A stretch of 64,000 nt of DNA from Streptomyces sp. Edi2 (GTDB taxonomy: Bacteria > Actinomycetota > Actinomycetes > Streptomycetales > Streptomycetaceae): NCBI RefSeq assembly GCF_040253635.1, contig NZ_JBEJGX010000003.1:124001-188000 (forward strand). The letters run 5' to 3'. Positions 17,225-26,383 of this stretch are shown here, piece by piece. The translations under genes were made by a program, and so were the position numbers. Position 1 is the stretch's first letter. Every line of letters begins with the position of its first letter. The notes under the pieces were generated by a model that was not told the DNA's origin, searched no databases, and was given only the letters and a program-made list of their open reading frames with translations.

Positions 17225-18232
17225 ATGACCGTGAACATTCCCCAGTTGAGGGCCTTCCTCGCAGTCGTCGACGCGGGCGGTTTCAGCGCGGCCGCGGCGG
17301 AACTGGGCATCAGCCAATCAGCGGTGTCGCACGCCGTCGCCTCCCTCGAACGCGAGCTGGCCGCCCCGCTGTTGGTCCGTGCCACCCCGGCCAGGACCAC
17401 GGCACTCGGGGAGCGGATCCTGCCGCACGCCCGCATCGCCCTGTCGGCAGCACGGTCCGTGGAACAGATCGCGGCCGAGGCCACCGACACCTTGACGGGC
17501 ACTGTCCGGCTGGCCGCCACGCCGACGGTCTGCCAGGGGCTGATACCCGGCCTGCTGCGGCACTGGCGTACGGACCAGCCGCGGATCACGGTGCGGGTCT
17601 TCGAGGGTGACAGTGCCGAGGTCTCGGGCTGGCTGGAGGACGGGACGACCGATGCGGCCATCCTGATCGACCCTCCCCCGGCTGCCGCCGGGAGGTGCCA
17701 CCGGCCCGGCCCCGGCATTCTGCTCGCCGTGGACGGCTACCGGGCCTTGCTGCCCCGCGACCATCCCTTGGCGGACGAACCATTCGTCGACCTCCGCGAT
17801 CTGGAGGACGACCCGTTCCTGATCTCACCCAACGGCTGCGAAGCCCGCATCCGTACGATCCACGGCCTGGCCGGACTGCGCTTGTCCCCCACCCACCGGG
17901 TACGGGACCTAACGACTCTGATCAGCATGGTGCAGGCCGGTATTGGCGTGACCGTCCTGTCCGAGGTCTCCCGCTCGCTGATCCCCCCTGATCTGGTTCT
18001 GCTGCCGCTGGAACCCCAGACCTCACGCCGCCTGGTACTGACCGGGCCGCATGCCCGCCCCTGGCACCCGGCGATCCGCGCCTTGGCGGAGTCGGCCGTC
18101 GGTCATCTGGCCCGAAACGCCTGCCGGCCACCCCTGTCGGAGGAAGAGGCGGCGCCGCTGTCCCCGCAGTCCTCGCCGTCCCCGCCATCCCCGCCATCCC
18201 CATCCTCCGCATCGGCCCCGGCGTCCGCGTAG
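17225..18232 (+). CDS. LysR-family regulator divergent from the tautomerase
   Basis: A 335-residue LysR protein. The winged HTH occupies residues 4-62 (LRAFLAVVDAGGFSAAAAEL, SQSAVSHAVASLEREL), and the effector-binding domain residues 90-295. LysR genes usually control the divergently transcribed neighbour, here the tautomerase. The last 30 residues are a low-complexity Ser/Pro/Ala tail encoded by CCATCCCCG-type repeats and are probably not functional. The start ATG at 17225 opens directly into the HTH; no strong ribosome site is seen. Confidence 0.9.
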   Translation: MTVNIPQLRAFLAVVDAGGFSAAAAELGISQSAVSHAVASLERELAAPLLVRATPARTTALGERILPHARIALSAARSVEQIAAEATDTLTGTVRLAATPTVCQGLIPGLLRHWRTDQPRITVRVFEGDSAEVSGWLEDGTTDAAILIDPPPAAAGRCHRPGPGILLAVDGYRALLPRDHPLADEPFVDLRDLEDDPFLISPNGCEARIRTIHGLAGLRLSPTHRVRDLTTLISMVQAGIGVTVLSEVSRSLIPPDLVLLPLEPQTSRRLVLTGPHARPWHPAIRALAESAVGHLARNACRPPLSEEEAAPLSPQSSPSPPSPPSPSSASAPASA

Positions 18233-18268
18233 CCCCCGTCGTCCCCGGCAGAGGAGCGCGGCGCCGGC

Positions 18269-19240
18269 TCAAGGAAGGGCAGGGGCGAGACGTTTGACCT
18301 CTCGGAGGGTGGGAGCGGTTTCGATGCTCTGGATGCCTGGCAGCGGGCCGACGTGCTGGTCGATGTAGTCGTACAGGTCGCCCGGGGTGCGGAAGACGCC
18401 GCTGGCGACGAGGTTGGAGGTGCCGGTGATGGCGGCGGCGAAGGCGATGGCGGGGTGGGTGGCCAGGGTCTCGCCGACGGTGCGCAGGTGGGCGGGGGTC
18501 ACATGGAGCCAGAGCTGGGTGGTCAGGTGATAGCCGAGAAGCTGGGGGTCGAAGTCCACGGAGAAGCCGAGCGCGCCCTCGGTGCGCAGCCGCTCCAGGT
18601 GGCGCTGGATGCTGGAGGCCGAGCGGCCTGCGGCTCGGGCGAGTTCGGGCAGGGTGGCGCGGCCGTCGCGGGCGAGTTCGGTGAACAGTATGCGGTCGGT
18701 GGCGTCCAGGGTCAGTGGGGCGCCGGAGGTGCCGGAATCCACCGTGCCGGAATCCACCGCGGGCGCGGGACCTGGGGTGTGGAAGCGGGTGGCGTGCCAG
18801 GTGCTGGTGGCGCCGATGAAGATCCGCATCATGCAGTGCGCGCTGACGGACAGGACGTGTGGGGTGCGGGGGAGCTTCTGCAGGAGCAGGGCGTTGCGCT
18901 CGTCGGCGGTGCGGGTGTTGACGGCGCAGGAGAGCTCGGTGCCGCCGGAGGCAAGGGTGACCCAACTGGTGTCGGGACGGCGGGCCAGCGCCTCGGCGAT
19001 GGTGCCGGCCGCGTCCGGTGTGCAGCGCAGGCGCAGTAACCAGCGGACCAGGCCCAGGCGGTCGGGGACAGGCTGGCCGATGATGCGCAGGCCCAGGGTG
19101 CGCAGCTGCTGGTAGCGGCGCGCGATGGTGCGTTCGGAGACGTCCAGCCGGCGGGCGAGGTGGCTGAAGGGGGCCCGGCCGTCGAGCTGCAGGGCCTCCA
19201 GCAGTTGGGTGTCGAGCGCCTTCAGAGGGCTGGAATCCAC
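18269..19240 (-). CDS. Two-module Lrp/AsnC-family regulator
   Basis: A 323-residue protein with two tandem Lrp/AsnC units. The first HTH is at 8-55 (DTQLLEALQLDGRAPFSHLA, DVSERTIARRY) with a ligand domain to about 145. A Ser/Thr/Pro linker holds two VPEST copies. The second HTH is at 178-225 (TDRILFTELARDGRATLPEL, GRSASSIQRHL) with a second ligand domain. Classical Lrp proteins have one unit, so this is a fusion form. It diverges from an MFS exporter gene 121 bp away that it probably controls. A second such protein lies at 55544-56596. Confidence 0.9.
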   Translation of the reverse strand: MDSSPLKALDTQLLEALQLDGRAPFSHLARRLDVSERTIARRYQQLRTLGLRIIGQPVPDRLGLVRWLLRLRCTPDAAGTIAEALARRPDTSWVTLASGGTELSCAVNTRTADERNALLLQKLPRTPHVLSVSAHCMMRIFIGATSTWHATRFHTPGPAPAVDSGTVDSGTSGAPLTLDATDRILFTELARDGRATLPELARAAGRSASSIQRHLERLRTEGALGFSVDFDPQLLGYHLTTQLWLHVTPAHLRTVGETLATHPAIAFAAAITGTSNLVASGVFRTPGDLYDYIDQHVGPLPGIQSIETAPTLREVKRLAPALP

Positions 19241-19267
19241 CGCTGTACCTCACTTCCGTGCCGGAAT

Positions 19268-19281
19268 CTTGCACGGGCAAG
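19268..19281. promoter_or_regulatory. Short dyad between Lrp and MFS genes
   Basis: CTTGC-ACGG-GCAAG lies 28 bp upstream of the Lrp start and 80 bp upstream of the MFS start. It overlaps a TTGCAC hexamer usable as a -35 for the MFS gene. Candidate operator for the Lrp protein. Confidence 0.35.
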
Positions 19282-19361
19282 GCTACGGCTAGGGGCGGTC
19301 CTGGGGGTGCCCGGACAGTGGGCGGGTCCTGTTCCGCCTCGCCCTCACGGGAGTTTGTGTC

Positions 19362-20903
19362 ATGCGTATCTGGGGGCCGCTGGCCGCCGTCTGTCTGGGC
19401 ACGTTCATGCTGCTCATCGACATCACCATCGTCCTGGTCGCCCTGCCGTCGATGGCGGAGTCCCTGGGCTCCTCGCTCTCCCAACTGCAGTGGGTGGCCG
19501 ACGGGTACGCCCTCGCGGTGGCCGTCGCCCTGCTCGGAGCGGGGATGCTCGCCGATCTGCAGGGCCGGCGCCGCGTGTACGTCGGGGGGCTGGTCGTCTT
19601 CGCGGCGGCCTCGGTCGCCTGTGCGCTCTCGCCCGGGATGGGGTGGCTGATCGCGGCCCGGCTGGTGCAGGGCGTGGGCGCCGCGGCGATGTTCACCACC
19701 ACCCTCTCCCTGATCAGCACCCTGTACTCCGGCCGCCGTCTCGGGCAGGCCTTCGGCGTCTGGGCGGCGGTCGCCGCAAGCGCCTCCGCGCTCGGCCCGA
19801 TCATGGGCGGGCTGCTGACCGAGGCGCTGGACTGGCGGTGGATCTTCTATGTCAACGTCCCCGTCACCGCGCTCGCGCTGGCCATGACCTTCCGCTACAT
19901 CCCCCGGTCCGCCCCGCACCGGAGCGCCACGCGGCGTTTGGACGTCCCCGGCATCGTGCTGTTCGCGCTCGCCGCGGGCGGATTCGTCTACGCCCTCACC
20001 GCCTCGCACGCCCACGGCTGGATCTCAGCGGGAACCCTGGTGCCACTGGCCGTAGCCGTGGCGGCCTTCGTGGTCTTCCTCCCGGTGCAGCGCCGCAGCA
20101 TGCACCCTTTGCTGGACCTCGCCCTGTTCCGCCGTCCGGCCTTCACCGCCGCGATGCTCACCATCGCCGTCGGCGAAGGAGCGGTCTACGGAATCCTTCC
20201 GTACACCTCGATCTGGCTGCAGTCCGTCCAGCACCTCACCCCGATCGACGCGGGCCTCGTCGTACTCCCCCACGCCGCGGCCGCGGCCCTGGTGGCGGTA
20301 CTGAGCGGACGCTGGATGCCCAAGCCCTCACCCCGCCTGGGCGCCGTTCTCGGTCTGCTCCTGGCCGGTATCGGTGTCGGGGCCGAAGGGTTTCTGGGTC
20401 CTGATTCCGGCTGGCCCGCTCTCGTCGGGGGCCTCGCGCTGAGCGGCGTCGGCATGGGGCTGGTCTTCCAGGTCGCCGCCGCCCTCGCCCTCGGCTCCGT
20501 CCCCGCGGAGCGCGCCGGTATGGCGTCCGGCATCTACAGCACGGTCGAACAACTCGGCTACGCCGTCGGCGTCGCCGTCTTCGGCACCCTCGCCGTCAGC
20601 GCCATGACCGGCTCCCTGGACGGTAAGGTCGCCGACCCGGCCGGTGCCGCACAGACCCTGTCGGGCGGCGGAGCCGGCACTCTCCTCACGGCCGCCCCGG
20701 CCGGGCAGCGGACCGCCTTCGACCACACTCTGCACGCGGTGTTCGCAGGCGGGCACAACACCCTCGCCCTGACGGCCGGTGCTCTGGCGGTGGCCGGTGC
20801 CGCCTGCGTGTTCCGGCTGACCCGCCACCGTCGGGAGTCCCCGGGGAAGGTGGTGGCCGGGCTCCCGGCCGAGACTGCCGGGGCTGTCCCGACGGCCGAG
20901 TAG
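19362..20903 (+). CDS. MFS drug exporter, DHA2/EmrB-QacA type
   Basis: A 513-residue integral membrane protein with about 14 helices, the number typical of the DHA2 family. Motif A is seen as GMLADLQGRRRVYV, motif C-like glycine-rich sequence as SASALGPIMGGLL, and the TM1 acidic signature as DITIVLVALPSM. Such proteins export hydrophobic drugs by proton antiport. The gene is divergent from the Lrp regulator and convergent with a small membrane protein 9 bp downstream. The ATG lies after ACGGGAG. Substrate is unknown. Confidence 0.9.
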   Translation: MRIWGPLAAVCLGTFMLLIDITIVLVALPSMAESLGSSLSQLQWVADGYALAVAVALLGAGMLADLQGRRRVYVGGLVVFAAASVACALSPGMGWLIAARLVQGVGAAAMFTTTLSLISTLYSGRRLGQAFGVWAAVAASASALGPIMGGLLTEALDWRWIFYVNVPVTALALAMTFRYIPRSAPHRSATRRLDVPGIVLFALAAGGFVYALTASHAHGWISAGTLVPLAVAVAAFVVFLPVQRRSMHPLLDLALFRRPAFTAAMLTIAVGEGAVYGILPYTSIWLQSVQHLTPIDAGLVVLPHAAAAALVAVLSGRWMPKPSPRLGAVLGLLLAGIGVGAEGFLGPDSGWPALVGGLALSGVGMGLVFQVAAALALGSVPAERAGMASGIYSTVEQLGYAVGVAVFGTLAVSAMTGSLDGKVADPAGAAQTLSGGGAGTLLTAAPAGQRTAFDHTLHAVFAGGHNTLALTAGALAVAGAACVFRLTRHRRESPGKVVAGLPAETAGAVPTAE

Positions 20904-20912
20904 GCCGAGGCG

Positions 20913-21206
20913 TCAGGCGCGGCGGAGCCGGCCGGCAAGGACATGCCCGATGAGGACGTAGAGCACGGCGGGCAGCCCGTAGTTCAGCACGGTCCGCACC
21001 CAGTCCGTATCCATGGTGAAGAGGTCGTGCGACCAGCCGGCCAGCCAGCCGGCCGCGGCTTGCACCCAACTGACCAGGTCATTGGCACGGTTCGCGTCGA
21101 GGAGGACGAACAGGATCCATAGGCCGAGGATCACCGCGGTGAGGTCCGCGATGACGACGATCACTTTTGCTGCTTCGCTTCTGCCGTTGTGAACGCGTCT
21201 GGACAT
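20913..21206 (-). CDS. Small two-span membrane protein, unknown function
   Basis: A 97-residue protein with two hydrophobic segments (about 13-35, VIVVIADLTAVILGLWILFVLL, longer than 20 so only its core AVILGLWILFVLL is given; and about 75-90, LPAVLYVLIGHVLAG) linked by an amphipathic WVQAAAGWLAGWSHDLF stretch. I do not recognise a named family. The ATG at 21206 begins a basic N-terminus (MSRRVHNGRSEAAK), which predicts a cytoplasmic start. It is convergent with the MFS gene and divergent from the P450 gene. Confidence 0.65.
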   Translation of the reverse strand: MSRRVHNGRSEAAKVIVVIADLTAVILGLWILFVLLDANRANDLVSWVQAAAGWLAGWSHDLFTMDTDWVRTVLNYGLPAVLYVLIGHVLAGRLRRA

Positions 21207-21519
21207 GACAAACGGATTGCCGCTTTCGACCCGTCGAAACCAGCCACGGGCCGGGGGGAGGCTCCAGTGGCCGCCTCCGCACGCGGACGATACGACGGGA
21301 CGCGCTCCCCGAACCCGCCCGCGACCCGTAGAGCCGGATCGCTGACCGCTCCCGGACGGACCTTGGGGACACGGCTCTGACACGACTCCGACACCACCAT
21401 GTCTCGGGCATACCTCCGGAACGACCGGTGTCAGAGCCGTGTCTGCCGTATGTCAGGACCCACGGCCATCGTGGTCGGCACGTATCCGCCTCACCACATC
21501 CGCCACGAAAGGGCCTCCG
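21207..21519. other. Divergent intergenic region
   Basis: About 310 bp between the small membrane protein and the P450, with no gene. It contains the long inverted repeat at 21368-21443 and an otherwise unremarkable GC-rich leader. Confidence 0.5.
21368..21443. repeat. Perfect 16-bp inverted repeat upstream of P450
   Basis: GACACGGCTCTGACAC (21368-21383) and its exact complement GTGTCAGAGCCGTGTC (21428-21443) flank a 44-bp spacer, ending 76 bp before the P450 start. Additional GACAC copies follow the left arm. It could be paired binding sites for a dimeric regulator or a large RNA hairpin in the leader. Confidence 0.75.
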
Positions 21520-22746
21520 ATGAGTCAAACGGTTTCCGTCCCGCAGGGCCTCCCCATGGAGCGCGATGCGGGCCCCTTCGCCCCGCCCCGCCGCATCACC
21601 CGGCTGCGCGAGGCTCGCCCCGTCAGCCCCATGATTTTCCCCGACGGTCACGAGGGCTGGCTCGTCACCGGCTACGACGCAGTGCGCCAGCTCATGGCCG
21701 ACACCCGGTTCAGCTCCCGCCAGGACATCGGCATTCTCCACATGCCGTACGAGGCCCCCGGCATGCCGGCCGCCACCGAACCGTCCCCGCAGGTGCCGGG
21801 CTTGTTCGTCGCCATGGACCCGCCGGACCACACCCGCCTGCGGCGCAAACTCACCGGCGCCTTCACCGTCAAGCGCATGAAGCAGCTCGAGGAAAGCATC
21901 ATCGACATCGCCGAGCGGCAACTGGACGAACTGGCGCGCCTCACCCCGCCGGTCGACCTGGTCAAGGAGTTCGCACTGCCGGTGCCCTCGCTGGTGATCT
22001 GCCAGCTGCTCGGCGTCCCCTACGCCGACCGGGAGACCTTCCAGGCCAACTCCGCCAAGTTCCTGGTCAAGGACCAGTCGCTCGAAGAGAAGATGGCCGC
22101 GTACCAGGCATTGAACACGTACCTCTCCGAACTGGTCACCCGCAAACGCGCCGCCCCCGGCGACGACATCCTGTCCGACCTGTCCCGTCATGACGACCTC
22201 ACCATCGAGGAGCTGACCGGCGTCGCGTTCCTGCTGCTGCTCGCGGGCCACGAGACCACCGCCAACATGCTCGCCCTGGGCACCTTCGCGCTCCTGGAGA
22301 ACCCCGGGCAGATGGCCGAACTGCGCGCCGATACGGGCCTGTTGCCCGGTGCCGTCGAGGAACTGCTGCGCTACCTGTCCATAGCCGACATCTTCTACCG
22401 CTACGCCACGGAGGACATCGAACTCGGGGGCGAGACGATCGGCAAGGGATCGACCGTCGTGGTCTCCCTGCTGGCCGCCAACCGCGACCCCCGGCGCTTC
22501 GACCACCCCGACACCCTGGACATCCACCGCAACGCCCGCGGTCACCTGTCCTTCGGCCACGGCATCCATCAGTGCCTCGGCCAGCAACTGGCCCGTATCG
22601 AGATGCGCGCCGGTTTCGAGGGACTGCTGCGCCGCTTCCCCACCCTCGCACTCGCCGTCCCCGCCGACGAGGTGAAACTCAAGACCGACATGAACATCTA
22701 CGGCGTCCACGCACTGCCGGTCACCTGGACGGAGACGGCCAGGTAA
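21520..22746 (+). CDS. Cytochrome P450
   Basis: A 408-residue soluble bacterial P450. The oxygen-activating I-helix motif is LLLLAGHETTAN, the K-helix ExxR is EELLRYL, and the heme loop is FGHGIHQCLGQQLAR with the cysteine ligand at 352. Length and motifs resemble the CYP105-like actinobacterial clade. It needs a ferredoxin and reductase, neither encoded nearby. Substrate is unknown and no biosynthetic core genes accompany it, so it may serve xenobiotic oxidation. The ATG at 21520 follows CGAAAGGG. The long inverted repeat upstream suggests specific control. Confidence 0.92.
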   Translation: MSQTVSVPQGLPMERDAGPFAPPRRITRLREARPVSPMIFPDGHEGWLVTGYDAVRQLMADTRFSSRQDIGILHMPYEAPGMPAATEPSPQVPGLFVAMDPPDHTRLRRKLTGAFTVKRMKQLEESIIDIAERQLDELARLTPPVDLVKEFALPVPSLVICQLLGVPYADRETFQANSAKFLVKDQSLEEKMAAYQALNTYLSELVTRKRAAPGDDILSDLSRHDDLTIEELTGVAFLLLLAGHETTANMLALGTFALLENPGQMAELRADTGLLPGAVEELLRYLSIADIFYRYATEDIELGGETIGKGSTVVVSLLAANRDPRRFDHPDTLDIHRNARGHLSFGHGIHQCLGQQLARIEMRAGFEGLLRRFPTLALAVPADEVKLKTDMNIYGVHALPVTWTETAR

Positions 22747-22900
22747 GGCCGCCGGCCGGGCGCGTCGCCCGCGCAAGGACGCGAGGGTAGGGCCCCGCAT
22801 CTGCACCGGGGCCATCGCCCCGGGAGAGCGTCCCGCAGCGCATCCACGGCCGGCGCCTACCGCATGGCTGCCTGCCGAACGCCCATGGCAAAATCAGCGG

Positions 22901-25900
22901 GTGCAGATCGGGATGCTGGGTCCGTTCGAAGTGCGCACGGACGACGGCGACTTGGCCGACGTACCGGGCGCGCGGCTGCGCGGGCTGCTGATCGCCCTCG
23001 CGCTCAAGCCGGGCCAGGTGGTCCCGAAGGCGTCGCTCGTCGACTGGATCTGGGGGGAGCACCTGCCCGCCGATGCGACGAACGCCCTGCAGCGCTTGGT
23101 TTCCCGGCTGCGCAAGGCACTGCCGCACGGGGTGATCGAGAGCCGGACGGACGGCTACCGGTTGGCGGTGGAGCCCGACGCCGTCGACGCCGTGCGGTTC
23201 GAGCGCCTGGTCACCGCGGGGCAGTCCTGCACCGGGGACGGTTCCCGGCGGGTGCGGCTGTTGCGCGAGGCCCTCGATCTTTGGCGCGGTGCGGCCCTGC
23301 AGGACGTCGGACTGCAGGACAGCGCCGCATTCGACACCGCGGTCGTCCGGCTCGAGGGGTTGCGCCTGACCGCCACGGAGGAACGCGCCGGCGCGGAGGT
23401 TGCCCTCGGGCGTGGTGCGGAGCTGGTCACGGAGCTCACCGACCTGGTGGCCGCGCATCCGGTGCGGGAACGGCTCGTCGCCGCGCTGATGCGTGCGCTC
23501 GTCGCGGCCGGCCGCGGCAGCGAGGCGCTGCTGGTGTACCAGCGTGCGAGGGAGGCTCTGGCCGACGCGCTGGGCGTCGACCCCTCGCCGGAACTGGCCG
23601 CGTTGCACCTCGCGCTGCTCCGGGGCGAGCCGGGACACGGCCTGCGGCAAAAGGAAGCGAGCCGCAAGACCAACCTGCGCGCCGAGCTGACCAGCTTCGT
23701 CGGCAGGAGCGCCGATGTCGCCGCGGTCCGCGAGCTCATCGCCGGGCACCGGCTCACCACCGTGATCGGGCCGGGCGGCTCGGGGAAGACCCGGCTTGCC
23801 ACGGAGGCCGCGCGCACGCTGCTCGGCGACCTGCCGGACGGGGCCTGGCTGGTGGAGCTCGCCGGCATCGGCGCGGACGGCGACCTGGCACAGTCGACGC
23901 TCGCCGGGCTCGGCCTGCGGGACGCCCTGCTCGGCGGGGCCCCGACCGCGGAGCCGGCGGACCGGCTCATCGCCGCGGTCCGCGAGCGGGAGGCGCTGCT
24001 GATCCTGGACAACTGCGAGCATGTGATCGAGTCCGCGGCGGTGTTCGCCCACCGGGTGCTCGGGGAGTGCCGGCGGCTGCGGATCCTGGCGACGAGCCGG
24101 GAACCGCTCGGCATCACCGGGGAGGCACTGTGGCCGGTCGAGCCGCTGGCCCTGCCGGAGGAGGACGCGTGCCCCGGCGAGATCGAGTCCGCACCCGCCG
24201 TTCAGCTGCTGCGGGACCGCGCCGGGGCGGTGCGCCGGGATCTCGCGGCCGACGCCCGCACGCTCGCGACGATGGTGCGCGTCTGCCGGGCGCTGGACGG
24301 GATGCCGCTGGCGATCGAACTGGCCGCGGCCCGGTTGCGCACCATGTCCGTCGACCAGCTCGCCCACCGGCTCGACGACCGGTTCCGCCTGCTGACCAGC
24401 GGCAGCCGGACCGCGCTGCCCCGGCACCAGACGCTGCGCGCGGCAGTCGACTGGAGCTGGGAACTGCTCACCGACGCCGAGCGGATGGTCCTGCGCAGGC
24501 TCTCGGTGTTCTCCGGCGGGGCGAGCCCGGAAGCCGCCGAACGGGTCTGCGCGGGCGAGGGGGTCGAGCAGGAGCAGGTGCTCGAGCTGCTGACCGCGCT
24601 GACCGAGAAGTCGCTGCTGGTCGCCGAGGTCGACAGCGCCCCCCGCTATCGCATGATCGGCACCATCAAGGAGTACGCCGGCCAACGGCTCGCGGAGGCC
24701 GGGGAATCAGAGCAGGCGCGCCATGCGCACCTGGCCTACGTCACCGAGTTCGCCGAGACGGCGGAGCCGCACCTGCGCCGCGCCGAGCAGCTGGACTGGC
24801 TGGCCCTGCTCGAGGCCGAGCACGACAACATCGGTGCGGCGATGCGGGGCGCGCTCGCGGCGGGCGAGGCGCAGGCGGCGATGCGGCTGGCGGCGGGCGC
24901 GGGCTGGTACTGGTGGCTCGGCGGGCACCGGACCGAGGGCATGGAGCTGATCACCGCGGCCGCCAGGACGCCCGGCGAAGTGACCGACGAGGTCCGGGCG
25001 ATGGCGTATGCGCTGGTCGTGTTGTTCGTGAGCTCCGGGCGGAGCGACGAGCGCCAGGCGGAGCACTGGATCCGCGAGGCGCACCGGCTCAGCCGGGGCA
25101 GCCGCTGTAGCTCCCCGCTGCTGGGGCTCGTCGCCGCGCTGGAACGCCTGCTGCAGACGCCCGAGGCGTTCCGGCCCGCGTTCGAGCCGCTGCTCGGCAA
25201 CGAGGACCCCTGGGTGCGCGCGCTGGCCCGGCTGCAGCTGGGCAAGATGCGGATCGTGCTCGGCCAGGAGGGGCCGGAGGCGGAAGCGCATCTGGAGAGG
25301 GCGCTCGCCGAGTTCCGGGCGCTCGGCGAGCGGTTCGGGATCTCGTTCGCCCTGTCGGAGCTGGCGGACCGGATCGCCGTGCGCGGCGAGTTCGCCGGTG
25401 CGTGCGAGCACTACGAGCAGGCGATCGCGGTCGTCACCGAGGTCGGGGCCACCGAGGATGTCATCCGGATGCGGTCGCGGCAGGCGCAGCTGTACCGGCT
25501 GCTGGGCGACGAGGACGCGAGCGCGGCCGCCCTCGCCGAGGCGCAGCGGTGTGCGGAGCGGGTCACCTGGCCGGGCGCGCTGGCCGAGCTGGCCCTCGCG
25601 AAGGCGGAGCTCGCCCGGTGGGGCGGCGACGCCGAGGAGGCGTACCGGCAACTCGGCGTCGTGACGGCCGTACTGGGCGACGACGCGAAGCAGGCGCACA
25701 TCCGCGCGCTGACACACGACCTGCTCGGCTACCTCGCCGACGACCTCGGTGAGGCCCGGGCGCACCGCGCGGCGGCCTGCGAGGCGGCGTCCGAGGCGGG
25801 CCACGCGCTGGCGATCGGGCAGGTGCTCGTCGGGGTCGCGGACCTGGCTCTGCGCCGCGACGAGCACGAGCAGGCCGCACGGCTGCTCGCGGCGAGCGCG

Positions 25901-26056
25901 GGGGTGCGCGGGCTGCAGGACCGCTCCCACCCGGACGTGGCCCGGATCGAGCAGACCGCACGGCGCCGGCTCGGCGACGCGCGGTTCGAGGAGGCGGCCC
26001 GGGAGGGGACGCGGACCAACTGGCCCCAGCTGGTCGAGGCCACGCTCACTTCGTGA
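22901..26056 (+). CDS. SARP/AfsR-like regulator with NTPase and TPR regions
   Basis: A 1051-residue multidomain transcription factor. An OmpR-like winged helix (1-90, MLGPFEVRTDDGDLADVPG) is followed by a BTAD domain (95-240). A STAND/NB-ARC-type NTPase follows (about 265-620; Walker A GPGGSGKTR near 290, Walker B ALLILDNCEHV), then helical TPR-like repeats to the end. Relatives activate secondary-metabolite or global genes. The GTG start lacks a ribosome site; CAAAAT 7 bases upstream fits a -10 for a leaderless message. It lies 154 bp after the P450 on the same strand; a regulatory link is inference. Confidence 0.9.
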   Translation: MQIGMLGPFEVRTDDGDLADVPGARLRGLLIALALKPGQVVPKASLVDWIWGEHLPADATNALQRLVSRLRKALPHGVIESRTDGYRLAVEPDAVDAVRFERLVTAGQSCTGDGSRRVRLLREALDLWRGAALQDVGLQDSAAFDTAVVRLEGLRLTATEERAGAEVALGRGAELVTELTDLVAAHPVRERLVAALMRALVAAGRGSEALLVYQRAREALADALGVDPSPELAALHLALLRGEPGHGLRQKEASRKTNLRAELTSFVGRSADVAAVRELIAGHRLTTVIGPGGSGKTRLATEAARTLLGDLPDGAWLVELAGIGADGDLAQSTLAGLGLRDALLGGAPTAEPADRLIAAVREREALLILDNCEHVIESAAVFAHRVLGECRRLRILATSREPLGITGEALWPVEPLALPEEDACPGEIESAPAVQLLRDRAGAVRRDLAADARTLATMVRVCRALDGMPLAIELAAARLRTMSVDQLAHRLDDRFRLLTSGSRTALPRHQTLRAAVDWSWELLTDAERMVLRRLSVFSGGASPEAAERVCAGEGVEQEQVLELLTALTEKSLLVAEVDSAPRYRMIGTIKEYAGQRLAEAGESEQARHAHLAYVTEFAETAEPHLRRAEQLDWLALLEAEHDNIGAAMRGALAAGEAQAAMRLAAGAGWYWWLGGHRTEGMELITAAARTPGEVTDEVRAMAYALVVLFVSSGRSDERQAEHWIREAHRLSRGSRCSSPLLGLVAALERLLQTPEAFRPAFEPLLGNEDPWVRALARLQLGKMRIVLGQEGPEAEAHLERALAEFRALGERFGISFALSELADRIAVRGEFAGACEHYEQAIAVVTEVGATEDVIRMRSRQAQLYRLLGDEDASAAALAEAQRCAERVTWPGALAELALAKAELARWGGDAEEAYRQLGVVTAVLGDDAKQAHIRALTHDLLGYLADDLGEARAHRAAACEAASEAGHALAIGQVLVGVADLALRRDEHEQAARLLAASAGVRGLQDRSHPDVARIEQTARRRLGDARFEEAAREGTRTNWPQLVEATLTS

Positions 26057-26089
26057 ACGTGGAGGCCGTCCACACGCACCCGAGGAGGG

Positions 26090-26383
26090 TTGCAGGCCGA
26101 GGCGGCCGACGCGCGGCTGCCGGCGCTCTTGATGGACAGCGTCCACGGCATCCCGCGGGTGACCGCTGCCGTGCGCGTGGCCGCCTTCCGCGGCGAGCAG
26201 GCCGTCAGAGAGCCGGAGCTCATCCGGCGCTGGGAGTGGCACGATGTCGCCGACCTGCCGACACTGCCGTGCGGGCTGTTCACGCCCAGTGCCCATGTGC
26301 TGGACGTCGTAGGGCCCGGCCGGCTGTCCGGCCTGCCGCCCGTCCACCGCCACCTGATCGCGGAGGACGACGACACCTCCTAA
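26090..26383 (+). pseudogene. NUDIX hydrolase C-terminal remnant
   Basis: From about 26126 the frame matches the C-terminal half of an actinobacterial NUDIX protein (GIPRVTAAVRVAAFRGE, REPELIRRWEWHDVADLP, LFTPSAHVLDVV, GLPPVHRHLI). The N-terminal part with the GX5EX7REUXEEXGU Nudix box, which binds Mg and is needed for activity, is absent. The frame begins without a ribosome site 33 bp after the SARP gene. It is a truncated relic, and its TAA overlaps the end of the convergent exporter gene. Confidence 0.7.

Noticed and set aside
22864..25110. Second long plus-strand frame inside the SARP gene
   Set aside because: Arg/Ala-rich composition and no domains; out-of-frame shadow.
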